From Pantoea sp. CCBC3-3-1 (lineage in GTDB: Bacteria; Pseudomonadota; Gammaproteobacteria; Enterobacterales; Enterobacteriaceae), in assembly GCF_007981265.1 (NCBI RefSeq), contig NZ_CP034363.1, positions 496,001 through 560,000 of the forward strand: a stretch of 64,000 nt of DNA, read 5' to 3'. The translations under genes were made by a program, and so were the position numbers. Each line of letters begins with the position of its first letter. Position 1 is the stretch's first letter. Below, piece after piece: positions 63,316 through 64,000 of this stretch. A model generated the notes under the pieces. That model saw only the letters and a list, made by a program, of their open reading frames with translations. It was not told the origin of the DNA and searched no databases.

Positions 63316-64000
63316 GATTTCCCAATCTGCGTCTGGCTCAGCTGTTTGAGCTGCTACAAAACGAAACGCTGCCGCAGGATGAGCTGGCACGGCACTTTGC
63401 GGTCACGACGCGTACTGTCCGCACGGACATCACCGCGCTGAATGAGCTGCTGGCGGCGCACGGCGCGCGGTTTGTGTTAAACCGTGGCGCAGGCTATCAG
63501 CTGAAAGTGGACGATCGCGATCGTTACAACCAGCTACAATGCCAGACGGCTTCGCCGCTGCGGATCCCCCGCACTTCAGCTGCACGGGTGAACTATTTGC
63601 TGACCCGTTTTCTCACCTCGGCTTTTGCGCTCAAACTTGAAGATCTGGCCGACGAATGGTTCGTCAGCCGCGCCACGTTACAAAGCGATATGGCCGAAGT
63701 CCGCGAAAAGCTAAGCCGCTATCATCTGGTAATCGAAACCAAACCGCGCTACGGCATGAAGCTGTTTGGCAGCGAAGTGGCGATCCGCACCTGTCTGACC
63801 GATCTGCTTTATCATATCGCCCGTGAAGATACTGACGATCCGCTATTGAATCTGGAAGCGTTGAACAGCGGCATACTCGATACGCTACAGCCACTGTTGC
63901 ATCAGTGCTTCAGCCGTTTCAGCATTAAAATGAGTGATGACAGCGAATTCTATCTGCGGCTGTACTGCGCGGTTGCGGTAAGGCGAATCAGTGAGGGCTA
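63312..64000 (+). CDS. BglG/MtlR-family PRD transcriptional regulator (3' end cut by window edge)
   Basis: About 229 codons are visible from GTG at 63312. An N-terminal HTH_11-type helix-turn-helix (about 5-60, DELARHFAVTTRTVRTDITALNELL) is followed by a second, Mga-like helix-turn-helix (about 100-155, LEDLADEWFVSRATLQSDMAEVREKL) and the start of a PRD (about 160 on). This is the DNA-binding activator type, not the RNA-binding CAT type. PRD regulators are controlled by phosphorylation from PTS proteins. Likely activator of the operon beginning at 57714. Confidence 0.9.
   Translation, partial: MRFPNLRLAQLFELLQNETLPQDELARHFAVTTRTVRTDITALNELLAAHGARFVLNRGAGYQLKVDDRDRYNQLQCQTASPLRIPRTSAARVNYLLTRFLTSAFALKLEDLADEWFVSRATLQSDMAEVREKLSRYHLVIETKPRYGMKLFGSEVAIRTCLTDLLYHIAREDTDDPLLNLEALNSGILDTLQPLLHQCFSRFSIKMSDDSEFYLRLYCAVAVRRISEG

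Overview
This is a chromosomal window from a gamma-proteobacterium of the order Enterobacterales. Nearly every core protein aligns end to end with its Escherichia coli counterpart, and the gene order follows the E. coli 94-96 min region: frdA, epmA, mscM-psd-rsgA, orn, tRNA-Gly array, queG, nnr-tsaE-amiB-mutL-miaA-hfq-hflX-hflK-hflC, yjeT, purA, nsrR-rnr-rlmB, aidB, bsmA, yjfP, rpsF-priB-rpsR-rplI, ytfB, fklB, cpdB, cysQ, ytfJ, ytfK, paeA, tamA-tamB-ytfP, ppa, fbp, mpl, darP, pmbA. Several E. coli blocks are missing (the yjfIJKLM and ula genes, ytfABCDEFG, msrA, ytfQRT-yjfF). Together with an accessory DUF3289/DUF943 pair, a fourth tRNA-Gly and two chemoreceptors, this points to a non-Escherichia enterobacterium, perhaps of the Erwinia/Pantoea group. 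The genus cannot be fixed from this sequence alone.

Layout. 1-8.8 kb: fumarate reductase (partial), EF-P lysylation, mechanosensitive channel, phospholipid synthesis, ribosome GTPase and oligoribonuclease. 8.9-10.2 kb: three tandem tRNA-Gly(GCC) genes plus a fourth with its own promoter, followed by a gene-free stretch with four DnaA boxes and an IHF-like site that looks like the datA replication-control locus. 10.2-22.5 kb: queuosine, metabolite repair, t6A, cell-wall amidase, mismatch repair, tRNA i6A, Hfq, HflX and HflKC supercluster. 22.5-33 kb: purA, the NsrR/RNase R/RlmB operon, AidB, BsmA, a Cache-type chemoreceptor, esterase YjfP and a small exported protein. 33-40.6 kb: S6/PriB/S18/L9 operon, YtfB, FklB, CpdB, CysQ, YtfJ, YtfK. 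40.7-42 kb: an A+T-rich accessory pair (DUF3289 and DUF943) resembling a toxin/immunity module. 42-57.3 kb: polyamine exporter PaeA with a long structured leader, the TamAB envelope machine, pyrophosphatase, a chemoreceptor with a sigma-28 type promoter, Fbp, Mpl, DarP and TldE/PmbA.

57.7-64 kb is the most interesting region: a tightly packed operon of a stand-alone PRD protein, a glycine-rich 'SFCGS' protein, a DUF4312 protein, two polytopic membrane proteins (DUF4311, DUF4310), a metal-dependent amidohydrolase/deacetylase, a DgaE-like PLP ammonia-lyase and a DgaF-like KDGP aldolase, followed by a tiny ORF and the start of a BglG/MtlR-type PRD regulator. No classical PTS permease is present. 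The set looks like an uncharacterised uptake and degradation system for an acylated amino-sugar acid-like compound, with the four poorly known proteins possibly forming a new kind of transporter.
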